A stretch of DNA of 9,280 bases from Candidatus Colimorpha onthohippi. GTDB taxonomy: Bacteria > Bacteroidota > Bacteroidia > Bacteroidales > P3. The notes beneath the pieces are model-generated. The model worked only from the letters and a program-made list of their open reading frames with translations. It made no database searches and was not told where the DNA came from. The position numbers and the translations under genes were made by a program. Of this stretch, positions 7,192 through 9,280 are shown piece after piece; position 1 is the first letter of the stretch, and every line of letters begins with the position of its first letter. The DNA is taken from positions 1 through 9,280 of the forward strand of contig JAGHVA010000108.1 in NCBI GenBank assembly GCA_018064565.1, read 5' to 3'.

Positions 7192-7326
7192 CTTTCATAG
7201 ATAGCACCGCTTATACTACCCCCCTTCAATATTTTTTTTAAGAGTCTTAATGTACTAAAGAGCTTGGATATTACGTTTTTTTTTCGTGAATAAAAAAGTT
7301 ATCCTTATATACAAATCTAATCGATT

Positions 7327-8817
7327 GTGGCTTCGCTCAAAAAACTATTATCGGACACTATGATATATGGCCTCAGTAGCATCGTAGGCCGATTTCTGAA
7401 TTATCTGCTGGTTCCACTTTACACCTACAAAATCGCTGCAACAACTGGTGGCTATGGCGTTGTAACCAATGTATATGCCTATACCGCACTGCTATTGGTG
7501 ATATTGACCTTCGGTATGGAGACCACTTTCTTCTATTTTTCAAGCCAGCATACCAGCCAACGGCATGAGGTGTTTTCTACGTCGGCGTGGCTTGTTGGCA
7601 TCGTGTCGGCAGTGTTTGTGGGTTTGTGTGTTGCCTTTATTCACCCCATCAGTGCCACTTTGGGCTACCAGAATCACCCCGAATACATACAGATGATGGC
7701 ATGCGTGGTGGCTCTCGATGCGTTTCAAGCTATATTTTTCGCACGCCTACGCTTGGAGGGCAAAGCATGGAAGTTCGCAATGCTGAAGCTGGGTTTTATC
7801 GTAGCCAATATCACGCTCAATCTGTTCGTATTCCTACTGGCTCCATCGCTTGCCGCCAACCACCCCTGGATTATGCAGTGGTTCAGACCCGACCACCAGG
7901 TAGGCTACATATTTGGCATCAACCTCATCTGCACCGCCGCCGTAACCCTTGGGTTCCTGCCCGAGATGCGCAGCCTGCGCCATGGGATAAGCCGACGGCT
8001 GCTGCGTCCTATGCTCTCCTATACATGGCCATTGCTGCTGTTAGGCATCGCTGGCATCCTGAATCAAGTGGCAGACAAAATCTGTTACCGTTTCATCGTG
8101 CCAGGTGCCGAAGGCGAAATCCAATTGGGGATATATGGTGCCTGCGTCAAAATTGCGATGATAATGGCCATCATCACACAAGCCTTCCGCTATGCCTACG
8201 AGCCTTTTGTGTTTGGAGGCGGTCGCGACCCCAAAAGCAAACAGATGCAAGGCGCTGTCATGAAATACTTCGTCATTTTCACCTTAGCAGCGTTCTTGGC
8301 TGTGGTTTGCTATATCGATGTGTTCAAGTATATCATCTGCCAAGACTACTGGGAAGGTCTTGATGCCGTGCCTATCGTCATGATTGCCGAGATATTCATG
8401 GGCATCTATTTCAATCTCTCTTTCTGGTACAAACTCAATGGTGAAACCTATTGGGGCGCAGTCATCTCTACCATCGGTTGTGGGGTGCTGCTGGCTGTCA
8501 ATTTTATCTTCGTACCCCGCATGGGTTATATGGCATGCGCATGGGGCGGACTGGCGGGTTATGGCACCTGCATGCTACTCAGCTATTGCATCGGCCATGT
8601 GCGCAACCCTATCAGTTATCCGCTGCGCAGCATCGCTGCCTATTTCACGCTGGCTATCGCACTGTGGGGCGCAACACGACTAATGCAGCCACTGCCGTTT
8701 GGTTGGCGTATCGTAGGCGGCACACTGCTTATGCTGGTATATGCCGCTGCTGTGGCTTGGGGCGAACGAGACTTAGTAAGCAAGATAATCCAAAAAGTTA
8801 CTCACAAAAAAATATAG
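7327..8817 (+). CDS. Oligosaccharide/polysaccharide flippase-like membrane protein (Wzx/MATE-type)
   Basis: 496 residues, strongly hydrophobic, with about 12-14 membrane spans; clear ones lie near residues 12-33, 48-66, 86-107, 150-172, 192-211, 228-247, 270-288, 313-338, 347-366, 376-396, 403-422, 436-452 and 460-478. The N-terminus (I-Y-G-L-S-S-I-V-G-R-F-L-N-Y-L-L-V-P-L-Y-T) is characteristic of the polysaccharide-biosynthesis/oligosaccharide flippase family in Bacteroidetes, which moves lipid-linked glycans across the inner membrane. The start is GTG at 7327: an in-frame TAA at 7318-7320 rules out an ATG-started extension, and the next ATG (residue 12) would cut into the first span. The lysine-rich end (THKKI) fits a cytoplasmic tail. 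It is divergent from the GH20 operon. No glycosyltransferases are in view, so the substrate (O-antigen, capsule or another lipid-linked sugar) is unknown. Its promoter is unclear; TACGTTTT at 7272-7279 is only a weak -7 candidate. Confidence 0.87.
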   Translation: MASLKKLLSDTMIYGLSSIVGRFLNYLLVPLYTYKIAATTGGYGVVTNVYAYTALLLVILTFGMETTFFYFSSQHTSQRHEVFSTSAWLVGIVSAVFVGLCVAFIHPISATLGYQNHPEYIQMMACVVALDAFQAIFFARLRLEGKAWKFAMLKLGFIVANITLNLFVFLLAPSLAANHPWIMQWFRPDHQVGYIFGINLICTAAVTLGFLPEMRSLRHGISRRLLRPMLSYTWPLLLLGIAGILNQVADKICYRFIVPGAEGEIQLGIYGACVKIAMIMAIITQAFRYAYEPFVFGGGRDPKSKQMQGAVMKYFVIFTLAAFLAVVCYIDVFKYIICQDYWEGLDAVPIVMIAEIFMGIYFNLSFWYKLNGETYWGAVISTIGCGVLLAVNFIFVPRMGYMACAWGGLAGYGTCMLLSYCIGHVRNPISYPLRSIAAYFTLAIALWGATRLMQPLPFGWRIVGGTLLMLVYAAAVAWGERDLVSKIIQKVTHKKI

Positions 8818-8825
8818 TATATTTG
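8818..8825 (+). promoter_or_regulatory. -7 promoter element, probably for rnpB
   Basis: TATATTTG matches TAnnTTTG exactly and begins at the base after the flippase stop codon (8815-8817). A matching -33 TTTG at the usual distance is not present; the nearest candidate is only GTTA at 8797-8800. Transcription would start near 8832, about 100 bases before the mature RNase P RNA. No better -7 element lies closer to rnpB. Confidence 0.5.
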
Positions 8826-8933
8826 CATGCCGTGAGGTGCATTTTCTCTAACCACGCATCACATTATAAGCACCTATATCTCAACAATATATTACCAATA
8901 TTATTCCAAAACACAGACAAGATTCAAAAGAGT
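8826..8933 (+). other. Leader between promoter element and rnpB, with an inverted repeat
   Basis: No open reading frame of note is present (the ATG at 8827 hits TGA two codons later). AGGTGC at 8835-8840 can pair with GCACCT at 8870-8875 across a 29-base loop. The rest is A/T-rich. It may be a 5' leader removed during rnpB maturation or a separate short transcript; the sequence does not decide. Confidence 0.35.
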
Positions 8934-9280
8934 AATCGGGGGTTATTCTATCGCTGGTCGTGCTTACAATAGGTTCGACGAGAGGAAAGTCCGGGCAACA
9001 TAGAGCCGCCATACTTCCTAACGGGAAGGGGCGTGTAGTGGCAACGCTCACGCTACAGATAGCGCCGCAGAAAAGAAACCGCTTGCTACCGCAAGTAAGG
9101 GTGAAAACGCGAGGTAAGAGCTCACGACGGGTCTGGCAACAAACCCGATGGCAAGCCTTATGGGTTGAAAGACCAAATATACCAACAGTCAAGAGTTGGC
9201 TCGCTCGTTGTTGGGGGGTAGGTCGATAGAGGCCGTTGGCGACAACGGCAGTAGATTAATGATAGAACACTGCTCTATAT
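8934..9280 (+). ncRNA. rnpB: RNase P RNA (bacterial type A), 3' end cut by window edge
   Basis: This is the catalytic RNA of RNase P, which trims the 5' leaders of pre-tRNAs. The universal segment GAGGAAAGTCCGGGC (P4 5' strand) is at 8982-8996. Further conserved pieces are AGAAAAGAAACCGC (near 9070), TAAGGGTGAAA (near 9095) and GGTAAGAGCTCACGACGGG (near 9113). P2 is seen as TTCTATC (8946-8952) pairing with GATAGAA (9261-9267). P18 is seen as GCCGTTG (9232-9238) pairing with CAACGGC (9243-9249) around a GCGA GNRA tetraloop. The start is placed about 12 bases before P2 by analogy with the E. coli RNA and is uncertain by several bases. The final conserved segment (ACAGAACCCGGC type, P4 3' strand) and the 3' strand of P1 should lie just beyond the right edge, so about 40 bases are missing. 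Confidence 0.93.

Noticed and set aside
7152..7283. TACGTTTTTTTT present twice (7152-7163 and 7272-7283)
   Set aside because: The repeat is mostly a T homopolymer in an A/T-rich intergenic region; chance is a sufficient explanation without conservation data.
7587..8363. 258-codon open frame overlapping the flippase in another plus frame
   Set aside because: It is rich in Arg, His, Cys and Pro with no membrane spans or domain signatures, typical of an out-of-frame translation of the flippase.
8835..8875. Terminator after the flippase gene (AGGTGC/GCACCT hairpin)
   Set aside because: The stem is only 6 bases with a 29-base loop and no T-tract follows, so it is not a credible intrinsic terminator.
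8947..9230. TCTATCG (8947-8953) pairing with CGATAGA (9224-9230) as P2 of RNase P RNA
   Set aside because: The pairing is perfect, but by position in the type A fold the real P2 partner is GATAGAA at 9261-9267, after P18; the other match is coincidental or an alternative fold.

Overview
The window looks like a chromosomal segment of a Bacteroidetes (Bacteroidales-type) bacterium. The evidence is: promoter elements of the TTTG-N19-TAnnTTTG type used by the Bacteroidetes primary sigma factor; a lipoprotein carrying the acidic Cys-Ser-Asp-Asp-Asp surface-export signal; a lipoprotein with the DUF4369-plus-thioredoxin layout common in this phylum; and almost no Shine-Dalgarno sequences. I see no phage, insertion sequence, CRISPR array or tRNA. 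Species cannot be fixed from this sequence alone.

Layout, minus strand (bases 1-7123). The left edge holds the first 37 codons of a lipoprotein that runs off the window. To its right, five genes in a row are read leftward with gaps of only 36-46 bases. In transcription order they are a GH20 beta-N-acetylhexosaminidase lipoprotein, the radical SAM protein HydE, a thioredoxin-fold lipoprotein, and two tandem secreted C1-family cysteine peptidases of the bleomycin hydrolase/aminopeptidase C type. A consensus-quality promoter (7146-7176) lies just before the first gene. A long hairpin followed by a T-tract (210-261) lies 16 bases after the last one, so the five genes most likely form a single transcription unit.

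Layout, plus strand (7327-9280). A divergent gene encodes a multi-span oligosaccharide/polysaccharide flippase-like protein starting at GTG. Directly after its stop codon is a good -7 promoter element, then a leader of about 100 bases, then the RNase P RNA gene rnpB, cut by the right edge just before its last conserved segment.

How the genes fit together. Four of the five operon products carry export signals and would act in the cell envelope: one removes terminal N-acetylhexosamines from glycans, two trim peptides, and one is a thiol-disulfide protein that could keep the peptidases' catalytic cysteines reduced (inference). This reads as a small glycoprotein/peptide scavenging unit. HydE is the odd member: a cytoplasmic [FeFe]-hydrogenase maturase without HydF, HydG or hydrogenase beside it, and lacking the C-terminal accessory-cluster cysteines. 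I did not find a clearly new system. The points most worth a second look are the orphan hydE inside a hydrolase operon, the peptidase/thioredoxin pairing, the repeated GGTTAA hexamers around the operon promoter, and the leader in front of rnpB.
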